Shown here piece by piece: positions 21,440 to 32,540 of a stretch of 64,000 nt of DNA (position 1 is the stretch's first letter; the number at the start of each line of letters is the position of its first letter). The DNA is from Prionace glauca. Taxonomy: Eukaryota; Chordata; Chondrichthyes; Carcharhiniformes; Carcharhinidae. The stretch spans positions 40,278,603 through 40,342,602 of the forward strand of contig CM075760.1 in NCBI GenBank assembly GCA_037974335.1. The letters are read 5' to 3'. The translations under genes were made by a program, and so were the position numbers. Under the pieces are notes generated by a model. That model searched no databases and was not told the origin of the DNA. It saw only the letters and a list, made by a program, of their open reading frames with translations.

Positions 21440-23440
21440 TTAGATAGTTACGTGACAGATGGCATCTATCCCAGGCTGCTAAGGGAGGTGAGGGATGAAA
21501 TTGCTGGGCCTCTGACGCAAATCTTTGTCTCTTCTTTGGACACAGGTGAGGTCCCAGAGGATTGGCGGATTGCAAATGTAGTACCGTTGTTTAAAAAGGG
21601 TCAGAGGGATAACCCAGGGAACTATAGGCCGGTGAGCTTGACTTCAGTTATAGGCAAGATAATGGAGAGGATCCTCAAGGATAGGATGTATGAACATCTG
21701 GAGCGCTGCAATCTGATCAGGGATACGCAGCATGGCTTCGTTACAGGGAGGTCGTGCCTTACGAATCTATGGAATTTTTTGAAGAGGTGACAAAAACGGT
21801 TGACGAAGGACAAGCCGTTGATGTTGTCTATATGGATTTCAGTAAGGCGTTTGACAAAGTCCCTCATGGTAGGCTGATAGAAAAGGTGAAGGCTCATGGG
21901 ATACAAGGCCAGGTATGTAGATGGGTGGAGAACTGGCTTGGGAGGAGGAGACAGCGGGTAGTAGTGGAAGGTTCCTTTTCCAATTGGAGGTCTGTCACCA
22001 GTGGTGTTCCGCAGGGCTCGGTACTAGGACCTCTTCTATTTGTAGTATATATTAATGACTTGGAAGAGGAGGTAGGTGGTGTGATCAGCAAATTTGCTGA
22101 TGACACTAAGATGGTTGGATTGGCAGGTACTGAGGAGCAGTGCCTGGCAATGCAATAGGACATAGACAGGCTGGTAGATTGGGCAGATAGATGGCAAATG
22201 GAATTTAATCCGGAGAAATGCGAGGTGATGCACTTTGGCCGGAATAATGTGGAGGGGAGTTATACGATAAAAGGTAGAACTATCCGGAGTATAGATACGC
22301 AGAGAGACCTGGGGGTGCAAGTGCACAAGTCCCTGAAGATGTCGGTGCAGGTGCAGAATGTGATGAGGAAAGCGTATGGTATGTTAGCCTTCATGGGAAG
22401 GGGTATAGAATATAAGAGTAGGAGTCTGATGTTGCAGTTATATAGAACGTTGGTTAGGCCTCACCTGGAGTACTGCGTCCAGTTCTGGTCGCAGCACTAC
22501 CGGAAGGATGTAGAGATCCTGGGGAGAGTGCAGAGGAGATTTACCAGGATGTTGCCTGGTATGGAAGGGCTGTCTTACGAGGAAAGATTGAACGAACTTG
22601 GGCTGTTTTCCCTTGAGAGACGTCGGCTGAGGGGGGATCTAATAGAGATTTATAAGATTATGAAGGGGATAGATAGAGTAAATGGTGGTAAGGTTTTTCC
22701 GCTATTAGAAATGGATAGAACGAGGGGTCACAGGCTTAGGGTGAGGGGGGCTAGGTATAAGACAAATATTAGAGGGCAGTTTTTCACGCAAAGGGTAGTG
22801 GGGATGTGGAATGCACTGCCGAGTAAGGTGGTGGAAGCAGGCACGCTAGGGCTGTTTAAGAGTCACTTGGACAGCTACATGAGCGGTCTACATATAGGGG
22901 GATATAGCAGGCCTTACTAAACATTGTAGGCTTGGGATTCCGTTTTTGCCTCAGGGATGTAGAGTCTTTGCCTGTTTAATAATGAAGTTTTTGTCTCCAC
23001 AGGCATTTAAGTCCTGCAAGGGGCATGCATGCGGCAGGTTGTGGTGGGCTGCTCTTGGATGTTGCTTCGGGAGTTGCCTACTGCTTCATGTCGTCGGTGT
23101 GCTTAAACTGGACCATCTCAAGGGCAACATGACAGCTCAGAGACTATCTCTGTTGCTATGCGGACACTTGGATTTGGGCCTGTGTCCGTGGGAGTTTGCG
23201 CGTTGTCCCCATGGTTTCGTGGGTTTTCTCCGGGTGCTCCGGTTTCCTCCCACATCCCGGGGATGTGCTTTTAGGCTGATTGATTGGGTAACAAATTGTC
23301 CCTATATTGGACCTCCCTGATCCTCGCACATTAGGCGTAGACTAAAATCATGAATAGGTCACTGAGACAACGGGACGGCGGCACGGGCTCGTTGGGCCGA
23401 AGGGCCTGTTTCCCGTGCTGTGTTGTTCTTTGTTCTTTGT
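21440..23440 (+). mobile_element. 5'-truncated CR1 LINE with long 3' UTR (HER1-like), in receptor intron
   Basis: It begins inside the RT domain (about 21440) and runs through [28 protein letters not shown] and RRFTRMLPGM to a stop at 22918-22920. There is a frameshift near 21770 and a TAG at 22156, one codon from the comparable stop in the copy at 16333. The ~520-bp 3' UTR (22921-23440) contains a block shared with the tRNA SINE body ('cgggtgctccggtttcctcc') and the 'gggccgaagggcctgtttcc' tail. This matches the known SINE-LINE tail sharing in elasmobranchs. Confidence 0.82.
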
Positions 23441-24404
23441 TGACAGCATTTTCCACAGATAATTAATTGTGTACTGATTATTGAACCATTAAATTATGCC
23501 AAAAGAATATCATGAATTTATTTATTGAAATGATGTTGCTGGCATTGTCGTCTTCATTAGAATATTACAATGTTTTACTGCTCCTTAATGGAAATATTTA
23601 TTGTCACTGCAGAAGTAAATGATCGTCCTGTTAATTGTAATCTGTGCCCCCATACTGTAGATTCTCCAGCCATTGTAAACGCCTGTCAGTTTCTTTCCTG
23701 TCAATGTCCTTCAGAACACTGAATATTTTAATGAGATTAAACCCTATTCATCCGAACTCCGGAAAATTTCGACAAAATGTAGTCAGCTACTCATCATAGA
23801 CGACACTCTCAGAAAAGGAACAAGCATAGCCACCCTTAACTGTTCTGCCACAAATTTCAGTATTTCCCCCTTTAAATTGGCGATATAATGCAAAGATACA
23901 GTTATGGTCACGCCAAATTCTGCACAACGGTTGAAAGACATCTTTAATCCATTTGCTGCACAAAGTTTACGAGAAAGACCAATTTTACATTGTTACATTA
24001 CTGTTTTATTAAACGCTACCAATCCTCAGACTTTCCACATTTTTTTTACAGCATTCGAAGCCCCTTCTTATGACACTATGTATTCCTTTAGTTACATAGC
24101 AAGATTGGGTGAATATTTCTCGCTGAGTTTTTGACTTTCAATAGCATTCATTCTTGTTGATTTTCTTGATTGTTTCTTGCTTGTTTCCATCTGTTATTTC
24201 TGGCACTATGCTTTAATCTAATTAGCCAACACAAATTATCCAGTTTTTCCCATGATAACAATGTTATTGGCTTCATTTAGGTTGATTTATTTTCTGACTA
24301 ATTCAACCACATGGCTTCTGCAGGAGAAGCATTTACTATGATGCTACGAATCAGTCCTGCCACATTACACAATATCAGATGCCTGCATCATTAAGTCGTT
24401 TCCA
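23441..24404. other. intronic sequence, no recognised feature
   Basis: AT-rich sequence within the receptor gene 1 intron. No reading frame, RNA or repeat was recognised. Confidence 0.4.
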
Positions 24405-24825
24405 CAACATAGAAATACAGAAAAGTAACATAGAAAGAGAAGCAGGAGTAGACCAATTTACCTGGCGAGCCTGCTCCACTATTCATTCTGATTGTGGCTG
24501 ATCATCAGAATCGACATTGTCGTCCCACCTTCTTGTTCTATCCCCAGATCCCTTTAGAAACACGAGCTATACATTTCTTCCTGAACTCACACGATGTTTT
24601 GGCCTCTACTGCTTACTATTGTAGTGCTTGCCACACATTCAACGTTCTCCTGTGAAGAACTTTCTTCTCACCTCAGTTCTTAACCTCACAGCCCTAGTTC
24701 TGGACTCCCCTACCATGGAGAATATTCTATCTGAACCCACCCTGTCTAATTCTGTTTGAAATCTGTAAGTCTCATCAGATCCCCTTCCTCTCGTCTCAAC
24801 TTCAATGAAGTCAATCTTAGCTATG
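24405..24825 (-). mobile_element. diverged CR1 LINE 3' fragment, antisense
   Basis: 'aagcaggagtagaccaattt' and 'gagcctgctccactattc' near 24450 are the antisense 3' end of a CR1-like element. Decayed ORF2 C-terminal sequence follows to about 24825. Confidence 0.6.
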
Positions 24826-24955
24826 ATGAAGTGTCACCTGGACTCGAAACATTGGCTCTATTCTTTCCCCGCAGATGCTGTCAGTCATCTTTTCGTTTCA
24901 GATTCCAGCAGCCTGAACTATTTTGCTTTTGGCTTTCAGCATTTCTGTTTAGTCT
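24826..24955 (+). repeat. short interspersed repeat just upstream of exon 2
   Basis: 'gacctcgaaacattggctct'-like and 'gattccagcagcctgaac' motifs recur near 26230 and 6600. The repeat ends about 30 bp before the exon 2 acceptor of receptor gene 1, and its pyrimidine-rich end may contribute to the splice site. Confidence 0.4.
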
Positions 24956-24986
24956 TGCTCAATCTCTATGTCGTTCTTTATTACAG

Positions 24987-25897
24987 CTAACTTAGTGGTG
25001 ATTGTGATCTTGTCAAGAGGAAGATGTGGTCTGTCCAGATGCATCACTTGCTATCTTGTTTCCATGGCGGCGACTGATCTACTGCTCCTTGTCAGCTTTG
25101 TGATATTGAACAGGATTGCTGATATCTATTTCCCATTCAGTTTTCTGTCCATCACGCCAGCGTGCAGTTTTCGTTGTGTCCTCAATTATGCTGCAATAGA
25201 CAGTTCCGCCTGGTTAACCGTGGCTTTCACATTTGATCGATTTGTAGCCATTTGTTGTCAGAAGCTGAAAATCAAATACTGCACTGTGAAGACATCTGCA
25301 CGGGTCATAACAATCGTGTCCATACTGAGCTGTTTCAAAAATTCTTTCTTATATTTTGTGTATGAACCTTTGGTCATAATTAACAACGTACCCTGGTTCT
25401 GCGGCATAAAAACAACTTTTTATACCGCACCTGAATGGGTTGCATTTGACTGGATTCAGAGTATTTTAACCCCTTATCTCCCATTCATTCTAATTTTACT
25501 ACTCAATGCTCTGACTGTAAGACACATTATAGCGGCCAGTAGGGCTCGTAAGAGACTACGGACTGGAAACAATGGAGAGAAACAGTGTGACCCAGAGCTG
25601 GAAAACAGGCGAAAATCTATTGTTTTACTCTTTGCCATTTCAGGCAGTTTCATCATCTTATATTTCATATTCTTTATCACCATCCTTTACGTCCGAATAG
25701 CGAAGGTGACTTATTTCTCAGGTGCTAATGTCAGCCAGTCTACATTTGTCCTGGAGGAATACGGGTATATGCTTCAGCTCTTGAGTTGCTGCATCAACCC
25801 TTTCATTTACGCAGGGCCCCAGAGCAAGTTCAGAGAGGAATTAAAGAATGGGGTGAAATATCCACTGTTTTTAATTGTTAAATTATATAAGAGATGA
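24987..25897 (+). CDS. GPR139-like: GPR139-like receptor gene 1, exon 2
   Basis: The acceptor 'tattacag' is followed by CT AAC TTA, joining in phase with exon 1; the mature protein is 326 residues. It is a class A GPCR of the GPR139/GPR142 type, which in GPR139 responds to aromatic amino acids at the cell surface. Seven hydrophobic helices are visible: ANLVVIVIL (TM1), MAATDLLLLV (TM2), WLTVAFTFDRFVAICC (TM3), VITIVSILSCF (TM4), LPFILILLLNALTV (TM5), LLFAISGSFIILYF (TM6) and QLLSCCINPFIYA (TM7). The DRY motif is DRF and NPxxY is NPFIY. The helix-8 sequence is SKFREELKNG. Basic intracellular loop 3 (RARKRLR) and a short tail complete it. No break is seen. Ligand and G protein cannot be told from sequence. 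Confidence 0.85.
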
Positions 25898-25949
25898 AAA
25901 GACCAAAATCAAACATGATTTTAACATTCTAGTCCACCTGACCTGATTT

Positions 25950-26310
25950 GTGTCTCATTTCAACTTCAGTAAGTTCAATGAAGTCAATCCTAATTCATTT
26001 AATCTCTCGTCATGTGACAAATATGTCATCCCAGGAATCAGCCTGGTGAAACTCCTCTTCCATAACCAGGATATCCTTGGTCTGATAAGGACACCAAAAC
26101 TGCACGTAATATTCTGGTTGCCACATAAAATTTCAGGGAAACACCCAATCCCTTCAATGAAGTCCTTTCGCAATGAAGACCATCGTACCATTTGTTCTCT
26201 TGACTGCCTGCTGATACTCTTTGTTCTTAGCTCTGATGAAGGGTCATCTGGACTCGAAACGTTGGCTCTATTCTGGGTGTTCCGGTTTCCTTCCACACCC
26301 CAAAGATGTG
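25950..26310 (-). mobile_element. CR1 fragment, antisense, and SINE pieces
   Basis: At 25960-26170 the reverse strand resembles a decayed CR1 ORF2 C-terminus (LSHDERLNELGLTSLN). At 26225-26310 short repeat pieces follow ('tggactcgaaacgttggctc', 'tgttccggtttccttccac'). Confidence 0.5.
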
Positions 26311-26317
26311 CTCTTAG

Positions 26318-26389
26318 GCTGCGTATGTGTGTGTATGTGTGTATGATTATGTGCTTGTGTATGTGTGTGTGTGATTGTGTGCTTGTGTA

Positions 26390-26436
<47 letters not shown>
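26318..26436. repeat. (TG)n microsatellite
   Basis: Imperfect then perfect TG dinucleotide repeats, with a pure run of about 40 bp at the end. Open frames through it are low-complexity artefacts. Confidence 0.95.
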
Positions 26437-26437
<1 letters not shown>

Positions 26438-26826
26438 GGGAGAAAGTCCTCATGCGTTAGGCAGCGTCCTGTCAGTTTAATTGTATAAAGTTTAGCACTC
26501 TGGCCATTGAATCCGAGTTGTAACTTCAGAGGAGAGACTGTTCACATCATCCCACCTCTTGTTTACATTGGGACAGATGAGTGAGTGAGTGCCACTTGTA
26601 GGTGGACCCTCTGCCCGCTGTGGCATATCTGCCCCTAACAGCTTTGCATTCTTGTGCAATCGTTCGCTGGGGATGATGCAATGACACCAGGAAAGTCATT
26701 TACTGCATCGTCTGCAATGTGATTTTGGTGATATTTGCTGAGATTTCCTCAGTATTTAAAATTCCACTTTCCTGAATTTTAAATACAATGTCCTTCAGCA
26801 AACCAATTGGCGGTTTTAGCAAAACA
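26437..26826. other. no recognised feature
   Basis: No gene or clear repeat was identified. Confidence 0.35.
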
Positions 26827-26899
26827 AATTTCAACTGAGGTTTGAACGCGGCACGCTGGATTCAAAGTCCAGAGTGCTCATCATTACACCAGTGAAGCC
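26827..26899 (-). tRNA. tRNA-Gln(UUG)-like sequence, probably a pseudogene
   Basis: Reverse strand: GGCTTCA acceptor, GGTGTAATGATGAGCA D-arm, CTGGACTTTGAATCCAG anticodon arm with a perfect stem and TTG anticodon, then a TTCAAAC T-loop. This matches vertebrate tRNA-Gln closely through the anticodon arm. The T-stem (CCGCG/CTCAG) has two mismatches, and the acceptor end has one mismatch and two G-T pairs. A functional gene is unlikely but not excluded. Confidence 0.65.
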
Positions 26900-27189
26900 A
26901 AAACCCAGAACCCTGCTGCAAGTGATCACTCAAAGCATTTGACTTCTTTCATTCAATGTGGCAGCAACAGTAAATGTGACAACAATGTGTTGTTACGCGC
27001 CGACATAAACATGCTAAAAGCTCAGAAGACACTACCCCCAAATCAACAGCATTTCGTTTCATCCAAAGCCATATTGACAGAAATTGTCATGTTTCACAGG
27101 GCAAGTACCCCGTCTTAGTGAGACAGAAATATCTGTTCGGCCGATCACGTTTTTTGACTTTGCTGAGCTGTCAATTACGGCGTTCATAT
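26900..27189. other. no recognised feature
   Basis: No gene or clear repeat was identified. Confidence 0.35.
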
Positions 27190-27480
27190 AATCATAGAAG
27201 CCATACAGAGCAAAGGACGGGCGCTGGTCCCATGGAGGCTGCACCGACTTTGACAGAGCATCTTTCTAATACAACAACTCCCTGAAAGAGCCCTCGCCCC
27301 GCCCTACCCCAGAAACCCCACGCATGGTAAATCTTGGGAAAATGGGGGTCCAGTTTACCATGGCTAATCCAAAGAACAAAGACCAACACAGCACAGGAAA
27401 CAGGCCCTTCGGCCCAACGCGCCGCCATTTTAACATTATGAGTGCCCTCCTCTACCTATGGCCTTTGCCTACGCCTATTG
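27190..27480 (-). mobile_element. SINE and LINE 3'-end pieces, antisense
   Basis: The 27190-27365 stretch reads as an antisense SINE body ('gtttaccatggctaatcc' end). At 27370-27425 'cacaggaaacaggcccttcggc' is the antisense LINE tail also seen at 23405. The pieces are short and diverged. Confidence 0.5.
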
Positions 27481-27790
27481 GGGAAGATTGAGGGAAGACT
27501 AATTTAGAGACAGTTTGTTACACCAATCAACCTAACAGCATGTTTTTGAGCCCTTGTTTATGTTTATGCCCCAGTATCTCTGTGTGAATGGCCTTAATTT
27601 TGTGTGATCCACTGTATCTGTGTATGCCCCAGTATCTGCTGTGCGCCTGTACGTCTCTGTGGAGGAAGCCAGAACACCCGGCGGAAACCCTTACAGAGAC
27701 GGGGAGAATGTGCAAGCTCACTGCTAAAACATTGCTGGCCACTAAAGCAACCATCCAATCAGGAAATCTGACCGCAGTGAATTGAACTTC
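27481..27790 (-). mobile_element. broken tRNA-SINE, antisense, with internal insertion
   Basis: 'acaccaatcaacctaacagc' (27520) and 'gaagccagaacacccggcgg' (27665) are two parts of the antisense SINE body. About 120 bp containing a 'gccccagtatctctgtgt' tandem pair separates them. Confidence 0.45.
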
Positions 27791-28183
27791 CATAATCACC
27801 TTGAAATACTTTCAATTTATTTGAACGACACTCACCCAGTCTTGGCTTAATCGAAGAAATGTCATTATTCATTAAAGCATATATAAAATCAACCGCTTTA
27901 GAACATCTTTAGCATTTCGCTTGATATAGTGCCTAATAGATCTTGATTTGACTTTAGATTGCTGACTAGTGAAAAAGAATATCGAACTCTATGCATTGTA
28001 CAGAACAGCTTCAGTTGCTGGTTCGATGAGGATCCCGATATTGGTTGCAATGAAAATATTTCTGAAAAGCTCGGTCCTGTTTATCCTGTGACGATTGCCT
28101 CACATCATTTATCCATTAATATTCCATTCATTGTTAGTCTGACCAGCCGCATGTCGAGCTGAGCTCTATGTCACAGATCCTCC
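27791..28183. other. no recognised feature
   Basis: This region lies downstream of V2 on its strand. No gene or repeat was identified. Confidence 0.35.
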
Positions 28184-28222
28184 AGTTATTGTACGAGTGT
28201 TGAACAAGTTGATATCGCTGTG
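28184..28222 (-). promoter_or_regulatory. V2 23-bp recombination signal
   Basis: Reverse strand: heptamer CACAGCG (28222-28216), 23-bp spacer, nonamer ACAATAACT (28192-28184). The first three heptamer bases needed for cleavage are kept. Confidence 0.9.
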
Positions 28223-28670
28223 AGAGTCAGCGCGCAGTAGTACATGGCTGTATCAGAGAGCTGTAATTTGGACACGGTTAAGCTAAACCTTCCATTCGAA
28301 ATGTCCAGCCCAGAGGAGAAACGGCTTCGAGCAAAATCTGCTTTAATTTCGTAACCAACCGAAAATCTGCGAATTAGTATTTGTGGTTCTCTCCCAGGGA
28401 ATTGCCGGACCCAGAACAAATTGAAGGAATCTTCTGTCGTGAAGTAGATGCAATTTAAAGTTGAAATGCCTCCTTCTGCCCTAATCACTGTTGGAGGGTG
28501 TTGGGTGACAGAGAATTCCTGACTGAAACCTGGATTTAATGGGAAGCAGAGTCAAACATTAAACTGTGACTAGATACCAAAGTGCTGTTCGCGGTTTATT
28601 CAAAATTGCACTCAAATTAATTACCTGCAATAAACGCTCCAAACATGGCACAGATAACGAACAACCACAT
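28223..28670 (-). CDS. V2: TCR variable segment (TRAV/TRDV-like)
   Basis: A complete V gene on the minus strand. The leader exon is 28670-28625 (46 nt): MWLFVICAMFGAFIA, one base over, then a GTAA donor. After a 95-bp intron, the acceptor 'atccag' opens the V exon at 28529 in matching phase: GFSQEFSVTQHPP. Landmarks are C23 in STLNCIY, FWVRQFPG (Val where the other V segments have Tyr), an FSSGLDIS strand and DTAMYYCALT, followed directly by the RSS. There are no stops. Leader, splice sites, both cysteines and RSS all look functional. Being on the minus strand, it would join by inversion or deletion depending on where D/J/C lie. The CAL ending fits delta-type use, but TRA and TRD cannot be separated here. 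Confidence 0.9.
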
Positions 28671-29984
28671 TGTCGTTTGACTTTACGTGTATGTACTTAG
28701 AAAACTGCAGACACTGGCAATGTGTTACCGCTGGTTCTACCCGTATTGAGGCTCGGTGTCTCCTTCTTCTGCTCCCGCTCATGTGTCATAACATTCAGTG
28801 TTTGGAGTAGGGGACAGCCGCCAGTCTCCTGAAATTCGGGCAGTAACTGATCCAATCGCACAAACTGCAAAGATTGAAATTTCAAAGCGGATAATGATAT
28901 TTAGAAGGAAGTAACATGTATCATTCAATGGCATCAATGCACAATGCCGCGATTCACACACTGAACGTACAGTAATCACTGGCACTGCTGAAAACTCGGA
29001 TTGGTTTAATTTAACAGCGATAGATTGAAATTCACTGATGTCGTATGTACGACATAGCGAACACAGAATGTGACACACATTGATAACTTGCAGGGAATAT
29101 ATTGTAGATAACGGATCTTTTATCACTGTTTAGTTCAGGCACGATTTTCAGTATCTGGGATTAATATTACACAAATTCAAAGGGATTTATAAGTTTATAA
29201 TTTGACTTATGGACAATTCTGCTCAACTTTCAGTTAGCACTTTTTCAGCAGAGTTTTTTTTTACCTTACGTTCTCACTATGAACTTACTTGCAAAATCAG
29301 TCTTCCAATGAATGAAATGCTCATTCTGTCACATTTACCCGAATGAATCTTCTTTGAGGAAAAAAAGTGCACCGTTGTCAGTTTAACCGCTAGCTCGGGA
29401 GGTGGAGCTCCTCGCTGCTGCCATAACTGAGATTGGCAGTTGCGGTCCCAGTTACCTCAGTCAGCTACAGGTGCACTTCCGGTTCTAACGGCAGTTTCAC
29501 TTCTACGTGTAACGCCTGATAGAAACAATAACTGAGTGTAAGGGTGTGCGTAGAAAAATATTCAGTTGCTGCAAATGCTACTGAGACCACAGATTTCCGC
29601 TCGAAGTTCATTCTGATGATCACATTATTTAACTCAATTTCAAGTAATTGAAAAATAAATTGGACTAATCAAGATCAGAACAGAGAAGGGGAAATGTTTT
29701 AATAGGGCATATGAAACACCAATACTTTGTGTAACGTCAGCGTTAGAGACTAAGAAAAACTTTCAGCGCTTTATAGTGTTCATTATCAGCAGCAAAATCA
29801 TCAGATAAATCATTAAAAGTTAAGCCAATTTGTCGAACTGGAAACTGGAACCAAATACATTTCAGCACCACCAGTTATCCTAAAACATGTTATAGCCAAT
29901 GTGGTACTTTCGCAATGCAGTCATTGTTGCATTGTCTCGAAAATAACATCCCTTGTCGAGAAAACAGTGGACATGTTAACTATG
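28671..29984. other. 5' flank of V2; no further gene recognised
   Basis: It should contain the V2 promoter next to 28671, but no decamer or octamer match was convincing. The rest (to 29984) shows no gene or clear repeat. Confidence 0.35.
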
Positions 29985-30085
29985 GGATTTGGAGTTACAG
30001 ATAGTTCTATGGCCTGGTAGGTAGGGATGTGATCGGTGCAAATTGTGGGCCGAAGGGCCTGTTTGTGCTGTAGTGTTCCATGTGA
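29985..30085 (+). mobile_element. short CR1 3'-end remnant
   Basis: 'gtgatcggtgcaaattgtgg' and 'gccgaagggcctgtttgtgc' match the 3' UTR of the full CR1 at 19325-19370. Only about 100 bp remain. Confidence 0.7.
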
Positions 30086-30431
30086 GAACATCATTCCGCT
30101 AATTAGTCAGAGGGCCACGTTTATCTTCCACACCAATTGATTCAATTCTAACATTTGAAACTGGTAAACGTTAAATTAACAAAGCCCGTGATTGAAAATT
30201 AATATCAATAATGGTGATCGTGAATTTTCATCGTTTGACATGGAAAATTAATTTGCTCAACAATGTCCCTCAGGGCGTTAGGCGAGAACACCGCCGTCCT
30301 TTTTTAACCTGTCCGACATGCGACTCCAGATTGACTCTGAACAAATCTCTGAACCCAGTCGCAAACCATTTATTTTCAGGACAATTAAGGGATCCATGGA
30401 ATACATGCCGCCCCTGCAGTGGCCATTTGGT

Positions 30432-31180
30432 GCTTCATCACCGCGCAGTAATACATGGCTGAGTCAGAAAGCTGAGTGTCTGTGATGTTCAAAGGGATGT
30501 TTGTGTTAGTTCTATTCTGTACAGCAGAAAACCGCTTTCCAAATGCCGGTGCGTTCTTGTCACCTCCAGCAGTATGTCTGGCCAGCATGTACTGAAGGCC
30601 CTGTCCCGGGTACTGTACATACCAATATAGGTAAGCTGTTGTGTATGTGGCGGGGTAGTGACAGGACAACACCACGGTATCCCCTTCACTTACTGCTACT
30701 ACTGCGGGCTTTTGGAGAAGTTCATCCGGCCGGCTCTGCGCTGGAAAAAGTAACAGAATGCACTGTAGGGTTCTATGCTGGTTCTATGCTGACAAACATA
30801 ATTTTTAGATGTGTTTTTGATTAAAAATGAAACACGTTTTGAGCAAAATTTCTCTCTCGCTCAAACGCATGCACCCCTACAGACGAAAATACATTTTCTC
30901 TCTCTCTCTGTCACACACAATCACAAAAACATATTCTCTCTTTCACCATATAGGTTCTCTATTACAGACAAACGCATATACAGTTATAAACAGATACACA
31001 CAGAAACTCACAAAACTCATTTGCCCAAGAATAAAACTTGAGGAACCATGGCATCCCCAATGAGGGGAATAAATATTACAGTAAAATCGAATAAACATCA
31101 ATGAAATAAAACGGTGATAATCGCCCAAAATACTCACTCGTTTGAAGGATCATGAGCAAAAATAATAGGTTGGCGGATAT
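30432..31180 (-). pseudogene. V3: TCR variable pseudogene (start codon and RSS lost)
   Basis: The V exon (30740 down to ~30432) is open: QSRPDELLQKPAVVAVSEGD, C23 in VVLSCHYP, LYWYVQYPGQG, RFSAVQNRTN and DSAMYYCAV. It follows a good 'tttttccag' acceptor. A leader-like exon at 31180-31138 reads x-SANLLFLLMILQT with a perfect GTGAGT donor and matching phase. The codon where Met is expected is ATA, with no in-frame ATG upstream of the hydrophobic core. After CAVMK no CACAGTG-like heptamer or nonamer at 12 or 23 bp is found. I infer a V segment that cannot rearrange normally or start translation. Its coding exon has otherwise stayed open, suggesting recent loss. Confidence 0.8.
30800..31070. other. 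A/C/T-rich low-complexity stretch in V3 intron
   Basis: Imperfect 'ctctctctctctgtcacacaca' runs and CA-rich sequence lie within the V3 leader intron. No gene is seen. Confidence 0.6.
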
Positions 31181-31412
31181 TGTTCTAGGCCAGCAATCAC
31201 AGTAAGAATCTGAAGGCATGTTTGTGCTGAATATTGCGTCCAAAGTCTATGCTGTACTGAAATGTACACTGCACATTCAATCAACTTGATGAATCCTATT
31301 ACCGTATTTGCCAGCATATGACCATGAATCCCGTACACAGCATGCAAAGTAGCTTGCCAGCTAACTTTTCTGATGTGTCCAGGCAGCCAATTGGTGCGTT
31401 GTTGCGGCTTTG

Positions 31413-31500
31413 TGTGTGGGTGCTTGTATGTGTGTGTATGTGTGTCTGTGTGTGTGTGATTGGAGGTGGGGGGAGGAGGGGGGGGGCGGCGGGGTGCGGC
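31413..31500. repeat. TG-rich microsatellite and poly-G stretch
   Basis: 'tgtgtgtatgtgtgtctgtg' repeats are followed by a G-rich run (gggggaggaggggggggcgg). Confidence 0.9.
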
Positions 31501-31519
31501 TGGGGACTAGAGGGGTGAG

Positions 31520-31960
31520 CTTAAAGGTTGTCATGGCAGGAGAACTTGCACCTATCACATGCTTCGATTGTTCGATGTGGCAACAGTACAAGTTTCAGGT
31601 GTCACTAGTGACCACGTGTTCAGGAAGTTGGTCCAAATGCAGCCAGCGGCTAAGCACATTTCGAAGCTGAGGCCGAAGAAATACAAGATGGAGCATCTCC
31701 ATAGCTGAGCAAGTCGTCGATAGCACGTTCAGAAAGTCACCACGCCGCAGGGGACGTTGAAAAGGCAGAAAGCCCATGAGTGACCAGGCGAGTAGAGGAA
31801 GGAAGGTAGTTGAGGAGTCGCCAGTGGGCATCTAGCAGATATAACGTTTTGGCTCCTCTCTTCTTCGTGGTTGAAGGGGGAGGGAGGCTGACTGTGCCGG
31901 GGAAGGCAGTGACAGACAAATTGGAATGGGGCATCTGTCGTGTCTAATTTGAGAGACCCG
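31520..31960 (+). mobile_element. CR1-like LINE ORF1 fragment
   Basis: Translation begins MAGELAPITCFDCSMW, which resembles the Cys-rich N-terminus of CR1-type ORF1 (compare CCISCGMY at 15391). Decayed coiled-coil and linker sequence follow. Broken and truncated. Confidence 0.55.
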
Positions 31961-32540
31961 TCCCCGGATCTCTACCTGATTCCAACAATGAAGTTGCATC
32001 GATCAGACGAATTTTGATCCATTTATGTAACTAAATGCGGGGAGGGAGTGATTCTATTTAAAACCTGAATGGCTATCGTTATGCATTTTAGGTCTACAAA
32101 GAACAAGAACTACCTCACTTTTTTTACGTTATTACTCCTTGCAATTGTTGAAATGCCCCCAAGCCAAACACGCTTGCTAGTGTGCTAATGACAAACTAGT
32201 AAGTTGACAGAGAAATATTTACATTTACACCAGCATCTGACACAGAAGTTAAGGAATTGGAACGGATACGCGATCAGTAAAGTTCTCCTTCGGCATTCAA
32301 ACCATTGTAGTTTATTTGATGGGCCGTCTAACATTCACTGGTGTTGGGAGCACAGGATATCAGGACTTTATGGCATATTACGCGATATCACAGGCATAGA
32401 TGTGTTACATTCCACTGAAGCATGTTTTTCCGCTCAGTAGTAGCACCCCTACTTCACTAAATTACTATTAAGCGGACTTTAAGAACTAGCATACTCTTCT
32501 TTTGGAAATTCTATGAATTAAATCATATCCTCGTTCTAAT
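31961..32540. other. no recognised feature
   Basis: No gene or clear repeat was identified. Confidence 0.35.
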
